A stretch of 18,880 bases of DNA from Pseudomonadota bacterium (GTDB lineage: Bacteria > Pseudomonadota > Gammaproteobacteria > Burkholderiales > Thiobacillaceae). Below are positions 9,440-17,916 of this stretch, piece by piece (positions within the stretch are counted from its first letter, which is position 1; each line of letters starts with the position of its first letter). Below the pieces are notes generated by a model. It was not told the origin of the DNA. It was given only the letters and a program-made list of their open reading frames with translations, and did not search any database. The stretch lies in the NCBI GenBank assembly GCA_021791235.1, contig JAJYXA010000333.1, forward strand, positions 1 to 18,880, written 5' to 3'. The translations under genes were made by a program, and so were the position numbers.

Positions 9440-10477
9440 ATGAAGATTGAACGCATCTGCATCCTCGGCGGGTCCGGCTTTGTCGGCACCCATCTCGTCA
9501 GCCTCCTCGCCGCGCGCGGTCTCAACGTGCGCGTGCTGAGCCGCCGCCGCGAAACGGCCAAGGAACTGATCCTGCTGCCGACGGTGGAAGTGATCGAGGC
9601 CGACGTCCACGATCAGCAGGAGCTCATCCGCCACTTCCGCGGCATGGACGCCGTCATCAACCTGGTCGGCATCCTGCACGAAAGCAGGGTGGGACGCGTC
9701 GACCTGCCGAGCGCCCGCCGCGGCGATTTCCAGAAGGTCCACGTCGAACTGCCGCGCAAGATCATTCACGCCTGCGGCGAAGCGGGCGTGCGCCGCCTGC
9801 TGCACATGAGCGCGCTCGGCGCCGATCCCAACTCGCGCTCGGCCTATCAGCGCTCCAAGGGCATCGGCGAAGCGCTGGTGCGCGAGGCCGGCATGCACCA
9901 TGTCGAACACGAGAACTGGTATCTCAACGGCCCCAAGTTCATTCACGGCTACGGCCTCAATGTCACGATCTTCCGCCCGTCGGTGATCTTCGGCCGCGGC
10001 GATTCCTTCCTCTCGATGTTCGCCCGCCTGCTCAAAACCTTCCCCGTGCTGCCGCTTGCGGCCGCCGGGAGCCGCTTTGCCCCGGTGCACGTGGAGGACG
10101 TCGCGCGCGCCTATGCCGACAGCCTCGACAACCCCGCGACCTATGGCCAGACCTACGATCTGTGCGGCCCCCGGGTCTACACCCTGGAGGAACTGGTGCG
10201 CTATGCGGGGGAGGTCATCGGCAAGCGGCGCAGCATCGTCCCGCTGGGCAAGTGGCTGTCGTATTTCCAGGCCTGGGCGCTGGAGTTCAAGCCCGGCAAA
10301 AAGCTGATGACGCGCGACAACTACTACGCCATGAGCACGGACAACGTTTGCAGCGGCGGCTGGCCGTCGGTGTTCGATTTCCAGCCGGCGGCGCTCGAAG
10401 CGATCGCCCCCGAATACCTGCGCGCCGACACGCCGCGCGCGCGGTACGAGGACTACCGCGAGAGCGCCCGCCGTTGA
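9440..10477 (+). CDS. NAD(P)-binding SDR protein, NDUFA9-like family
   Basis: The product is 345 residues and resembles extended or atypical short-chain dehydrogenases related to the mitochondrial complex I subunit NDUFA9. It has a Rossmann GGSGFVG motif (residues 10-16), a conserved INLVGIL segment, HMSALGAD, and a YQRSK motif (Y136, K140) at the position of the SDR active site. [15 protein letters not shown] is a family signature. The substrate is unknown. Relative to my memory of the family there is an extra His/Trp-rich stretch of about 20 residues (151-171) just before that signature. The start at 9440 begins the Rossmann strand; an in-frame ATG 30 bases upstream is less likely. The cca-archease gene begins 16 bases after its stop. 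Confidence 0.88.
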   Translation: MKIERICILGGSGFVGTHLVSLLAARGLNVRVLSRRRETAKELILLPTVEVIEADVHDQQELIRHFRGMDAVINLVGILHESRVGRVDLPSARRGDFQKVHVELPRKIIHACGEAGVRRLLHMSALGADPNSRSAYQRSKGIGEALVREAGMHHVEHENWYLNGPKFIHGYGLNVTIFRPSVIFGRGDSFLSMFARLLKTFPVLPLAAAGSRFAPVHVEDVARAYADSLDNPATYGQTYDLCGPRVYTLEELVRYAGEVIGKRRSIVPLGKWLSYFQAWALEFKPGKKLMTRDNYYAMSTDNVCSGGWPSVFDFQPAALEAIAPEYLRADTPRARYEDYRESARR

Positions 10478-10493
10478 GGACCCTTGCGTCGCC

Positions 10494-12122
10494 ATGAAGA
10501 TCTACACCGTTGGCGGCGCTGTGCGCGACCGGCTGCAGGGCCGGCCGGTGGTTGACCGCGACTACGTCGTCGTCGGCGCCACGCCCGACGAGATGGTCGC
10601 GCTGGGCTATCAGCCGGTCGGCAAGGATTTCCCGGTTTTCCTGCACCCGCACAGCCACGAGGAATACGCTCTCGCGCGCACCGAGCGCAAGTCCGGGCAT
10701 GGCTACAAGGGCTTCACCGTCTATGCCGCGCCGGACGTCACGCTGGAAGAGGATCTGCGCCGCCGCGACCTCACCATCAACGCCATGGCCGAGGACGAGG
10801 CCGGCGCGCTGATCGACCCCTACGGCGGCCAGCGCGACCTGGCCGCGAAAACCCTCCGCCACGTCAGCGAAGCCTTCGCCGAGGATCCCGTGCGTATATT
10901 GCGGGTGGCGCGCTTCGCCGCCCGCTTCGCCGATTTTTCGGTGGCGCCGGAAACCAATGCGCTGATGCGGCAGATGGTGGACAGCGGCGAGGTCGACACC
11001 CTGGTGCCCGAGCGGGTGTGGCAGGAGGTCGCGCGCGGCCTGATGGAGGCGCAGCCCTCGCGCCTGTTCCGGGTGTTGCGCGACTGCGGCGCGCTGGCGC
11101 GGCTGTTTCCCGAAATCGACCGCCTGTTCGGCGTGCCGCAGCCGCCCGAGCACCATCCCGAAGTCGATACCGGCGTGCACGTCATGCTCGTCGTCGACTG
11201 GGCGGCGCGTCAAGGTTATAGCCTGCCGGTGCGTTTTGCGGCGTTGACCCACGACCTCGGCAAGGGCGTCACCCCGCCCGAGCTGTGGCCGGAACATCAT
11301 GGCCATGAAGACAAAAGCGTCGAGCTGGTGCGCGCGCTGTGCGAACGCATCCGCGTGCCCGCCGACAGCCGCGACCTCGCCGTCGCGGTGGCGCGCGACC
11401 ACGGCCACGTTCACCGCGCGCTGGAATTGCGCCCCGGCACCCTCGTCGAACTGCTGGAACGGGTCGACGCCTTTCGCCGCCCGGATCGCTTCGAGGAATT
11501 TCTGCAGGCCTGCGAATGCGATTTTCGTGGCCGTCCCGGCTACGAAGACAAACCCTTTCCCGCGCCAGAGCATCTGCGGCAGGCGCTGATGGCGGCGCAG
11601 GCCATCGATGCCGCCGGGGTGGCGCGCAATGCCGATCCCGCCCGGATCCGGGAAGCGATCTTCCAGGCGCGGGCCCAGGCGGTGGCGGCGTGGCGCGAAC
11701 ACGCCGGCGAGCGCTGGGAGCATTTCCCGCATCAGGCCGACATGGGCGTGCGCGGCATCGGCCCCACCCTGGCCGCTGCGTTCGAGCAGGCGGCACGGGC
11801 GATGACCGCGGTGGTCACCGATCCTGCCAGGGTGGCGGCGAACGAAGCGGTGGAAATCCGCTGCGAGGCACCCGACGACGAACTGCTGCTGGTCGACTGG
11901 CTGAACGCGCTGATCCTGGAAATGGCGGCGCGCCGCATGCTGTTCAGCCGCTTCAAGGTCGACCTGGACGGACATCGCCTGCACGCCGTCGCCTGGGGCG
12001 AGCCGGTCGAGCCGGCCAGGCACCAGCCGGCTGTCGAGATCAAGGGCGCCACCTATACTGAGTTGAAAGCAGGGATGACGGAGTCCGGACTATGGCAGGC
12101 CCAGTGCGTGGTGGACGTGTGA
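10494..12122 (+). CDS. cca: CCA-adding tRNA nucleotidyltransferase fused to archease
   Basis: This 542-residue protein has two recognisable parts. Residues 1 to about 405 form a bacterial CCA-adding enzyme that builds or repairs the tRNA 3' CCA end. They show GGAVRD (7-12), the catalytic DRD (D21, D23), [11 protein letters not shown], and an HD phosphohydrolase domain with THDLGKG (H253, D254) and HHGHED as in E. coli Cca. Residues 408-542 form an archease domain: [14 protein letters not shown] (D416) at its start, then [17 protein letters not shown], then IKGATYTEL and a terminal VVDV (D541), where archease places its metal-binding aspartates. Archease activates the RNA ligase RtcB. No stop or frame change separates the two, and rtcB begins one base after this stop. 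The fusion is the notable feature. I cannot say from memory how widespread it is. Confidence 0.93.
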   Translation: MKIYTVGGAVRDRLQGRPVVDRDYVVVGATPDEMVALGYQPVGKDFPVFLHPHSHEEYALARTERKSGHGYKGFTVYAAPDVTLEEDLRRRDLTINAMAEDEAGALIDPYGGQRDLAAKTLRHVSEAFAEDPVRILRVARFAARFADFSVAPETNALMRQMVDSGEVDTLVPERVWQEVARGLMEAQPSRLFRVLRDCGALARLFPEIDRLFGVPQPPEHHPEVDTGVHVMLVVDWAARQGYSLPVRFAALTHDLGKGVTPPELWPEHHGHEDKSVELVRALCERIRVPADSRDLAVAVARDHGHVHRALELRPGTLVELLERVDAFRRPDRFEEFLQACECDFRGRPGYEDKPFPAPEHLRQALMAAQAIDAAGVARNADPARIREAIFQARAQAVAAWREHAGERWEHFPHQADMGVRGIGPTLAAAFEQAARAMTAVVTDPARVAANEAVEIRCEAPDDELLLVDWLNALILEMAARRMLFSRFKVDLDGHRLHAVAWGEPVEPARHQPAVEIKGATYTELKAGMTESGLWQAQCVVDV

Positions 12123-12123
12123 A

Positions 12124-13554
12124 ATGAACCTCGATCAGTTCGAACGGGTGTCGGATGTCGAGTGGCGCGCCGCGCCGGTCGGGAAAATGCGCGTGCCGGC
12201 GGTGATCTACGCCGACGAGGCCTTGATCCGCGAAATGGATGACAAGGTTCTCGAACAGCTCACCAACGTGGCCGCGCTGCCGGGCATCGTCCAGGCCGCC
12301 TACGCCATGCCCGACGCGCACTGGGGCTACGGCTTTCCGATCGGCGGGGTGGCGGCGTTCGATGCCGACGAGGGCGGCGTGGTGTCGGCCGGCGGGGTGG
12401 GCTTCGACATTTCCTGCGGCGTGCGCACCCTGCACACGGGCCTGAAGGCCGTGGACATCGCGCCGCTCAAAGAGCGGCTCGCCGACCGTCTGTTCGCCCG
12501 CATCCCGGCCGGCGTGGGCAGCACCGGCCCGTTGCGCCTCAACGCCGACGAGATGGATGCGATGCTGCGCGGCGGCGCGCGCTGGGCGGTCGAGCACGGC
12601 TATGGCAGTGAAGCCGACCTCGATCGCATCGAGGAGCACGGCTGCATGGCCGGCGCCGAGCCGGGCCGGGTGTCCGAGCTGGCCAAGCGCCGTCAGCGCG
12701 ACGAGACCGGCACCCTCGGTTCCGGCAACCACTACCTCGAACTGCAGGAAATCGTCGAAATCTACGACACGAAAGCAGCCGACCGCTTCCGCCTGCGCCA
12801 GGGCGAAGTGGTGGTCAGCATCCATTGCGGTTCGCGCGGGCTGGGGCACCAGATCGGCACCGAATTTCTCAGGCAGATGGTGGTCGCCGCGCCGGGCTAC
12901 GGCATCGAGCTGCCCGACCGCGAGCTCGCCTGCGCGCCCATCCGGTCTCCGCTTGGTCAGGCGTACCTCGGCGCCATGCGCGCGGCGATCAACTGCGCGC
13001 TGGCCAATCGTCAGGTCATCACCCATCTCGCCCGCCAGGTGGTCGCCGACCTCGTGCCTGGAACCCATCTCGCCCTGATCTATGACGTCTCGCACAATAC
13101 GTGCAAGCAGGAGCCCCACACGGTCGACGGCCGGACGCGCCGCCTGTACGTGCACCGCAAGGGCGCGACGCGCGCGTTCGGCCCCGGCCATCCGGCGCTG
13201 CCCGGCGACTTGCGCGACATCGGCCAGCCGGTGCTGATCGGCGGCAGCATGGGCACGGCTTCTTATATCCTGGTCGGCACCGAGGCGGGCATGACGCGCG
13301 CCTTCAGTTCCGCCTGCCACGGCGCGGGGCGGTCCATGAGCCGCCATCAGGCCACCCGCCAGTGGCATGGCCGGGCGCTGGTGGATGAACTCGCCAGCCG
13401 GGGCATCCTGATCCGCAGCCCCTCGCTGCGCGGCGTGGCGGAAGAGGCGCCGGGTGCCTACAAGGACGTCAGCGCCGTGGTCGAAGCGGCCGACCGTGCC
13501 GGGCTGGCGCGCAAGGTGGCCAGGCTGAAACCGCTGGTCTGCATCAAGGGATGA
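12124..13554 (+). CDS. rtcB: RNA-splicing ligase RtcB
   Basis: This 476-residue Mn/GTP-dependent ligase joins RNA 2',3'-cyclic phosphate or 3'-phosphate ends to 5'-OH ends. Residues matching the Pyrococcus RtcB metal and guanylylation site are visible: D95 and C98 in GVGFDISCGVR, H203 in GSGNHYLE, H234 in IHCGSRGLGHQ, H324 in DVSHN, and H399 in SACHGAGRSM as the expected GMP-accepting histidine. Length (about 480) matches the archaeal-like form that needs archease, rather than the shorter E. coli form (408). Its start lies one base after the stop of the cca-archease fusion, which implies translational coupling and equal dosage. No RtcA cyclase or RtcR regulator gene is in the window. Confidence 0.97.
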   Translation: MNLDQFERVSDVEWRAAPVGKMRVPAVIYADEALIREMDDKVLEQLTNVAALPGIVQAAYAMPDAHWGYGFPIGGVAAFDADEGGVVSAGGVGFDISCGVRTLHTGLKAVDIAPLKERLADRLFARIPAGVGSTGPLRLNADEMDAMLRGGARWAVEHGYGSEADLDRIEEHGCMAGAEPGRVSELAKRRQRDETGTLGSGNHYLELQEIVEIYDTKAADRFRLRQGEVVVSIHCGSRGLGHQIGTEFLRQMVVAAPGYGIELPDRELACAPIRSPLGQAYLGAMRAAINCALANRQVITHLARQVVADLVPGTHLALIYDVSHNTCKQEPHTVDGRTRRLYVHRKGATRAFGPGHPALPGDLRDIGQPVLIGGSMGTASYILVGTEAGMTRAFSSACHGAGRSMSRHQATRQWHGRALVDELASRGILIRSPSLRGVAEEAPGAYKDVSAVVEAADRAGLARKVARLKPLVCIKG

Positions 13555-13664
13555 GCGGAGCTGCTGGAACTGCGTGCTGCCGGCACCGTCATACTGCTTG
13601 AGCGCGTCGCTGCGTTCAGCCGTGCGGCGCGGCAGGATTGATGCAATCAGGCAACGGAGGAACC

Positions 13665-14411
13665 ATGCCCTACAGTGAACAAACGGTGCAGTCGATACGG
13701 CCCTGGTCGGACAAGACCTTCAGTTTCACCCTCAGCCGTCCGCAGGATTTCTCGTTCGAGAACGGCGAATTCGTCACCATCGGGCTGAAGCGCGAAGGCA
13801 AGCTGGTGGCGCGCGCATACTCCATCGTCTCCACCGCCGACCGCGATTACCTGGAGTTTCTCAGCATCCACGTGCCGGACGGTCCGCTGACCAGCCAGCT
13901 GGCCCGCATCCGCCCCGGCGACAGCGTGTGGGTCAACAGCAAGACCACCGGAACGCTCACGCTCAACCATGTGCTGCCGGGACGCACGCTGTACCTGCTG
14001 GCCACCGGCACCGGGCTGGCGCCCTTCCTCAGCCTGATCCGCGACCCCGAACTGTATGTCCGCTATGAAAACGTGGTGCTCGTTCACTCGGTGCGCACGG
14101 TGGCCGAGCTCGCCTATCGCGACGAGATCGAGGCAATGGATCAGCCCTGGTTGCATTACGTGCCGACCGTGACGCGCGAGCCTTTCCCCACGCCCGAACG
14201 CGGCGCCGACCTGTTCCGCTCCGGCGTGCTGTCGCAGCGCCTCGGCCTGCCCGCGCCCGATCCGGAACAGGATCGCGTGATGATCTGCGGCAATCCGGCG
14301 ATGACGCGCGAACTGACCCGCCATCTCAAGGACGCGGGCTGGACGCTGACCAACCATCGCGGCATCGGCAATTTCACCACCGAGGTCGCGTTCGTCGTGC
14401 ATCACGAATGA
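13665..14411 (+). CDS. fpr: Ferredoxin-NADP reductase (Fpr type)
   Basis: This 248-residue FAD enzyme transfers electrons between NADPH and ferredoxin or flavodoxin. The FAD-binding motif RAYSIVST (about residues 46-53) is followed by GPLTSQLARIRPGD, the NADP-binding LLATGTGLAPFLSLIRD, and MICGNPAMTRELTRHL near the C-terminus. This is the bacterial Fpr subclass. I chose the ATG at 13665, which has GGAGG 5 bases upstream, over a TTG 27 bases earlier. It lies 110 bases after rtcB, with nothing recognisable in that gap. Downstream it converges on a small secreted-protein gene, with a weak 6-bp hairpin between them at 14415-14431. Confidence 0.94.
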   Translation: MPYSEQTVQSIRPWSDKTFSFTLSRPQDFSFENGEFVTIGLKREGKLVARAYSIVSTADRDYLEFLSIHVPDGPLTSQLARIRPGDSVWVNSKTTGTLTLNHVLPGRTLYLLATGTGLAPFLSLIRDPELYVRYENVVLVHSVRTVAELAYRDEIEAMDQPWLHYVPTVTREPFPTPERGADLFRSGVLSQRLGLPAPDPEQDRVMICGNPAMTRELTRHLKDAGWTLTNHRGIGNFTTEVAFVVHHE

Positions 14412-14440
14412 ACGGGGCCTCGTCCAGGCCCGAAATCGCC

Positions 14441-14791
14441 TTAATCGTCGTGGTGGCCGGAACGATGATGTTTGCGGTAGTAACGGCCGTGCCCGCGTCC
14501 GGGACGGCCGTCATCGTCGTCCCAGTCATGGCGGCGATCGCGCCAGCCGTTATCGTAATGGTGATACACGTTCACCTGATGTTGGGGCGGCAGCACGATG
14601 GTATGGCCGGGATGGTGCGGGGTGTGCGTCCAGTACTGATGGCCGCCAAACTCGTACAACACGCGGAAACCGTCGTGGTGGCGGGTGCCGAACGAGAAGG
14701 TGATGTTCGGTTCGACCGTGATCACACGACCATCGTAGGCGAAGGCGGTGCCGCTCAACAGGGTGGTTGCAATCAGCAGGGTGCGTAACAT
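14441..14791 (-). CDS. Small secreted His/Asp-rich protein of unknown function
   Basis: The product is 116 residues and I do not recognise the family. It has a clear Sec signal peptide (residues 1-18, ending GTAFA before YDG). The middle carries YEFGGHQYWTHTPHHPGHTIVLP, and the tail is very rich in His, Arg, Asp and Gly with a HDWDDDDG run. The histidines and acids could bind metal, but that is a guess from composition. AAGGAG lies 6 bases before the ATG at 14791. It is the last of three consecutive minus-strand genes for secreted proteins, 45 bases after the previous one. An overlapping plus-strand frame exists but lacks comparable features. Confidence 0.75.
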   Translation of the reverse strand: MLRTLLIATTLLSGTAFAYDGRVITVEPNITFSFGTRHHDGFRVLYEFGGHQYWTHTPHHPGHTIVLPPQHQVNVYHHYDNGWRDRRHDWDDDDGRPGRGHGRYYRKHHRSGHHDD

Positions 14792-14836
14792 GGCGTTTCT
14801 CCTTTCAGATGTGGGACGGCTGCGCTCGGGCGAGCG

Positions 14837-15433
14837 TCAATCGTCCCAGTCGTTGCGACTGCCGTGCCAGCGCGGGTCGCGCCGGCCCTCAGCCACGGAA
14901 AAATCCCCATCCAGGGTCAGCCACCTGCCCGGGTCGTAAGGCAGGCGGGTGTGGTATACGCGGCCTTGGAAGCGGTAGCGCACGTCGTACCCGGTAACGA
15001 CCTCGCGGTAGTCGTCGTGGATGCGGCAGCGCTCGACCTGCTGCGGGTCCGATTCGTAGCGGGTGCCGTTCTTGTTCCAGCGGTCGCCCACCACCGCACC
15101 GGTCGCAGCACCGACGGCTGCGGCGGCCACCTTGCCGTCGCCCTTGCCGACGGTGGAGCCGATCAGGCCGCCGGCGATGGCGCCGAGAATCGCGCTGCCG
15201 GTGTTGCTGCCATCGCGATAGCTGCGGGTTTCGTAGCCGACCGTTTCGGTCCAGCATTCGCGGCGCGGTTCACTGATCGTTTCGTAGATCGGGACGCTCG
15301 ACAGCACTTTGGCGCGGGTGGTGAAACCGTCCCTGTCGCCATGGCCGGCCTGCGCTGCGCCGCTGACGGCGAGCAGTGCGGCAATCAGGGCGCTGGTGCC
15401 TTTCAGGGTGGTGTTCAGGGTGCGTGATTTCAT
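14837..15433 (-). CDS. Secreted glycine-zipper (2TM) envelope protein
   Basis: The product is 198 residues with a Sec signal peptide (about 1-29, ending GAAQA before GHGD) and no lipobox cysteine. Residues 81-116 form a glycine-zipper segment (AILGAIAGGLIGSTVGKG, then AAAVGAATGAVVGDRW) of the Rickettsia 17-kDa-antigen type. It is preceded by SVPIYETISEPRRECW, seen in related proteobacterial proteins. C60 and C136 could form a disulfide. The tail ends in NDWDD. Such proteins are probably outer-membrane or periplasmic; the exact role is unknown. The ATG at 15433 has GAGGAG upstream. It is the middle gene of a three-gene secreted-protein cluster divergent from a two-component system. Confidence 0.88.
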   Translation of the reverse strand: MKSRTLNTTLKGTSALIAALLAVSGAAQAGHGDRDGFTTRAKVLSSVPIYETISEPRRECWTETVGYETRSYRDGSNTGSAILGAIAGGLIGSTVGKGDGKVAAAAVGAATGAVVGDRWNKNGTRYESDPQQVERCRIHDDYREVVTGYDVRYRFQGRVYHTRLPYDPGRWLTLDGDFSVAEGRRDPRWHGSRNDWDD

Positions 15434-15467
15434 CGTTACTCTCCTCGTTGCTTCAAAACAATCAGGT

Positions 15468-15749
15468 TCAGCGGCGACCGCGGGGGCGGTCCTCGTCTTC
15501 AAATCGTTGTTGCTGGCGACGCTCGTAGCCGTAGCCGTAACCCTGCGGTTCCTCGCGCCCGGCTTCCCGCCGGGGGGCGCGACGCTCGTCCTTGCGGGCA
15601 TCGCGCCGATCCTGGCGATCCTCGTCGGCGCGGTCGCGCTCGGCCACGATGAACGCGCCATCCATGAAATCCGGTGCGGCCTGAACCGGGGCGGCCAGCG
15701 CCAGTCCCAGTGCCGCCAGTCCGAACATTCCGAGTTGCCGTGCGTTCAT
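15468..15749 (-). CDS. Small secreted charged low-complexity protein
   Basis: The product is 93 residues and I do not recognise it. It has a signal peptide (residues 1-24, ending APVQA before APDFMD). The rest is an extremely charged Arg/Asp/Glu tract (about 36-66), then a GYGYGYERRQQQ segment and an Arg-rich end, so it is probably disordered. The ATG at 15749 has GGAGA upstream; an alternative ATG lies 12 bases earlier. It is the first gene of the minus-strand cluster, 34 bases ahead of the glycine-zipper gene. It is divergent from the response regulator gene across a 153-base region. Confidence 0.7.
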   Translation of the reverse strand: MNARQLGMFGLAALGLALAAPVQAAPDFMDGAFIVAERDRADEDRQDRRDARKDERRAPRREAGREEPQGYGYGYERRQQQRFEDEDRPRGRR

Positions 15750-15843
15750 CGTCGTCTCCATTTCCGTGGTCGCCTTGCCGCGCTTCCACGCTTCGCAGTT
15801 TGGTTGAGGAAAGTAAGCGCGCTGTTTCACGCAAGGGCGATTT

Positions 15844-15859
15844 TGTAACAGTGTGTAAC
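15844..15859 (+). promoter_or_regulatory. Tandem TGTAAC repeats, candidate OmpR-family operator
   Basis: TGTAAC occurs at 15844-15849 and again at 15854-15859, a 10-bp phasing. Direct half-sites one helical turn apart are typical for winged-helix OmpR-family dimers. The pair lies between the response regulator gene and the divergent secreted-protein genes, so it could serve autoregulation and control of both sides. Seen: the repeat. Inferred: its ligand. Confidence 0.45.
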
Positions 15860-15890
15860 CGGGGCGGAAATAGGGGACCTCCCCCGCTGA

Positions 15891-15896
15891 TATAGT
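15891..15896 (+). promoter_or_regulatory. Possible -10 box for the two-component operon
   Basis: TATAGT ends seven bases before the ATG of the response regulator. If used, transcription would begin at or next to the start codon, giving a leaderless or near-leaderless mRNA. This agrees with the lack of a Shine-Dalgarno sequence there. No good -35 box is visible, which fits activator-dependent expression. Confidence 0.35.
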
Positions 15897-15902
15897 TATC
15901 GC

Positions 15903-16616
15903 ATGGAAAAAGACACGATTTACGTGGCCGACGACGATCCCGGCATCCGCGAACTGGTGGCCGAATACCTGACGAGCCAGGGCTACGCGGTCGAGACCGC
16001 GGAAGACGCGATCTCGCTCGATCGCCTGCTCGCCAGGCGACGGCCCGACCTGCTGGTGCTCGACTGGATGATGCCGGGCGAGGATGGCCTGTCGGTGGCG
16101 CGGCGGCTGCGTGCGCAGCCGGGTTTTCCGCCGATCATCATGCTGTCGGCCAGGGGCGAGGACATCGACCGCATCATCGGCCTCGAGGTCGGCGCCGACG
16201 ACTATCTGCCCAAGCCGTTCAATCCGCGCGAACTGCTGGCGCGCATCCGCGCGGTGCTGCGGCGGCAGGGCGGCGCGGCCGCACACGCGGCGGCCGAAAC
16301 CGCGCGGCTGGCGAACTTCGGCCCGTTCAGCGTCAACCTCGACGCCCGCACGCTCAGCCGCGACGGCGCGGAAATCCCGCTGACCGGCGGCGAATACGAA
16401 CTGCTGGAAATTTTCGTCACCCACGCCAACCGCGCGCTGTCGCGCGACTGGCTGATGGACCAGCTGCGCGGCTTCGAGCGCGATCCGTTCGACCGCAGCA
16501 TCGACGTGCGGGTGAACCGCCTGCGCAAGAAAATCGAGGACGACCCGGCCAATCCGGCCTATATCCGCACCCGGCGCGGGCAGGGCTATCTGTTCGTGCC
16601 GCAGGGCAAGGGGTGA
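15903..16616 (+). CDS. OmpR-family response regulator
   Basis: This 237-residue cytoplasmic transcription factor has an N-terminal receiver domain with acidic residues D11 and D12, phosphoacceptor D54 (LVLDWMMPGEDG) and K104 (YLPKPFNPREL). A C-terminal winged-helix DNA-binding domain contains LTGGEYELLEIFVTHANRAL and RSIDVRVNRLRKKIEDDP, then RTRRGQGYLF. The WMMPGEDG wording and overall form are close to OmpR itself. The partner kinase starts 10 bases downstream. No Shine-Dalgarno precedes the ATG at 15903. The target genes are unknown, but three secreted-protein genes lie immediately divergent. Confidence 0.94.
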   Translation: MEKDTIYVADDDPGIRELVAEYLTSQGYAVETAEDAISLDRLLARRRPDLLVLDWMMPGEDGLSVARRLRAQPGFPPIIMLSARGEDIDRIIGLEVGADDYLPKPFNPRELLARIRAVLRRQGGAAAHAAAETARLANFGPFSVNLDARTLSRDGAEIPLTGGEYELLEIFVTHANRALSRDWLMDQLRGFERDPFDRSIDVRVNRLRKKIEDDPANPAYIRTRRGQGYLFVPQGKG

Positions 16617-16626
16617 ATTCCCGGCC

Positions 16627-17913
16627 ATGGAACGCCCCACCGGCTCGCTGTTTGCCCGCACCGCGCTGACCCTGGCGCTGGCCTTCATCGTGTTTCAGGC
16701 GGCGGCGTTCTGGGTGGTGTACCGCACCCTGATCGTGCCGGTGGCGGAGCGTTCGGCCGACGATCTGGCCGGGCTGATCGTGCTGTCGGCGCAGACCTGG
16801 GTGGAACTGCCGCCCGAGACGCGCGCGGCGTTCGAACGCGAACTGGCGCGCCGTCACGGCCTGCGCCTGACCACTCTCGACGTGGGGGCCATGGCGGATG
16901 CGCCGCATTTTGCGTTCCGACCCCAGATCGAGGCTGCGCTGAGCCGCCGGGTGGGCGAGGCCATCGTGCTGCGCGGGGTGCCGGATACGGCGGCGGCGTG
17001 GCTCGATATCCCGGTGGGCGGGCACGCCCTGCGCGTCGGTTTTTTCCCCAACCGCTATGCCGTCAAACCCCCCTTGGCGGCCGTCGCGGTCATCGCGCTG
17101 GGCGCGTTTCTCAGCCTGCTGACCGCGCTGTTTCTGGTGCGCCGCATTACCGTGCCGCTGGCGCGAGCGGCACGGGCGGCCAGCCAGGTGGGCGCGGGCC
17201 AGTTGCCCGATCCTTTGCCGGAAACCGGCCCTGCCGAACTCGCCGAGCTCGCGCGCCGTTTCAACACCATGGCGACCGAGGTGCGTGAACTACTGGACAA
17301 CCGGACCACCCTGCTGGCGGGCATCTCGCACGACCTGCGCACGCCGATGACGCGCTTGCAGCTCAATCTGGAAATGCTGCGCGACGCCCCCAGCCCGACG
17401 CGCATCGATCGCGCGGCTGCCGATCTGGCCGACATGAACAGGCTGATTACCGGTTACCTGGAGCTGGCGCGCACCACCCAAGCCGAACCGAAGCTGCGCT
17501 TCGACCTGGCGGTTTTGCTGGAAGAGGTGGCTGCCGATGCGGGCCTGTCGTGGCCGGGCGCGGCACCGTGCGAGATCGAGGCCGGCCGTCTGGCGGTACG
17601 GCAAATCGTTGCCAACCTGATCCAGAACGCCCAGCGCTACGGCGGTGGCATGCCGGTCGAGTTGACGCTGGACTGTTCGGACAAGCGGGCGAGGGTGATG
17701 GTGCGCGATGCCGGCGCGGGCATTCCGGACGATCAGCTGGAAAAAGTGTTCAGGCCGTTTTACCGGCTGGAGGCATCGCGCTCGCAGGCTACCGGGGGAA
17801 CCGGGCTGGGGCTGGCGATCGTGCGCCAGCTGGCGGAAACAAACGGCTGGAAGGTGTCGCTCCAAAACCGCGCGACGGGCGGCCTGGAGGCCGTGCTGGA
17901 AATTCGCCGCTAG
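16627..17913 (+). CDS. EnvZ-like sensor histidine kinase
   Basis: This 428-residue inner-membrane kinase has TM1 at about residues 13-38, a periplasmic sensor segment of roughly 110 residues, TM2 at about 150-172, a HAMP domain (to about 225), and a dimerisation domain with phospho-accepting H235 in GISHDLRTPMTRL. The ATPase domain has NLIQNAQRYGG (N box), DAGAGIPDDQ (G1) and GGTGLGLAIVRQL (G2). It is the cognate partner of the upstream OmpR-type regulator. The small periplasmic domain resembles EnvZ in architecture, so an envelope or osmotic signal is plausible but not shown. Its stop lies only three bases from the stop of a convergent microprotein gene. Confidence 0.94.
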   Translation: MERPTGSLFARTALTLALAFIVFQAAAFWVVYRTLIVPVAERSADDLAGLIVLSAQTWVELPPETRAAFERELARRHGLRLTTLDVGAMADAPHFAFRPQIEAALSRRVGEAIVLRGVPDTAAAWLDIPVGGHALRVGFFPNRYAVKPPLAAVAVIALGAFLSLLTALFLVRRITVPLARAARAASQVGAGQLPDPLPETGPAELAELARRFNTMATEVRELLDNRTTLLAGISHDLRTPMTRLQLNLEMLRDAPSPTRIDRAAADLADMNRLITGYLELARTTQAEPKLRFDLAVLLEEVAADAGLSWPGAAPCEIEAGRLAVRQIVANLIQNAQRYGGGMPVELTLDCSDKRARVMVRDAGAGIPDDQLEKVFRPFYRLEASRSQATGGTGLGLAIVRQLAETNGWKVSLQNRATGGLEAVLEIRR

Positions 17914-17916
17914 GCG

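Noticed and set aside
10287..12023. Long antisense open frame opposite cca-archease (similar ones oppose ilvA, slt, rtcB and pilC)
   Set aside because: High GC content keeps antisense frames open; the translations are low-complexity and Arg/His/Gln-rich with no domain, while the sense strand encodes clear enzymes.
10494..12122. The archease part as a separate gene with an internal start
   Set aside because: No credible start codon with a ribosome binding site lies near codon 408, and the archease homology begins directly at WEHF with no preceding Met.
14415..14431. Hairpin GGGCCT / AGGCCC between fpr and the secreted-protein gene as a terminator
   Set aside because: The stem is only 6 bp and no T tract follows on either strand.
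14408..14788. Plus-strand open frame of 126 codons starting in the fpr stop codon
   Set aside because: It overlaps the opposite-strand gene that has a signal peptide and a strong AAGGAG site. The plus-strand frame has no ribosome binding site or recognisable motif, and its Val/Ala-rich translation is what a His/Asp-rich antisense gene would give.
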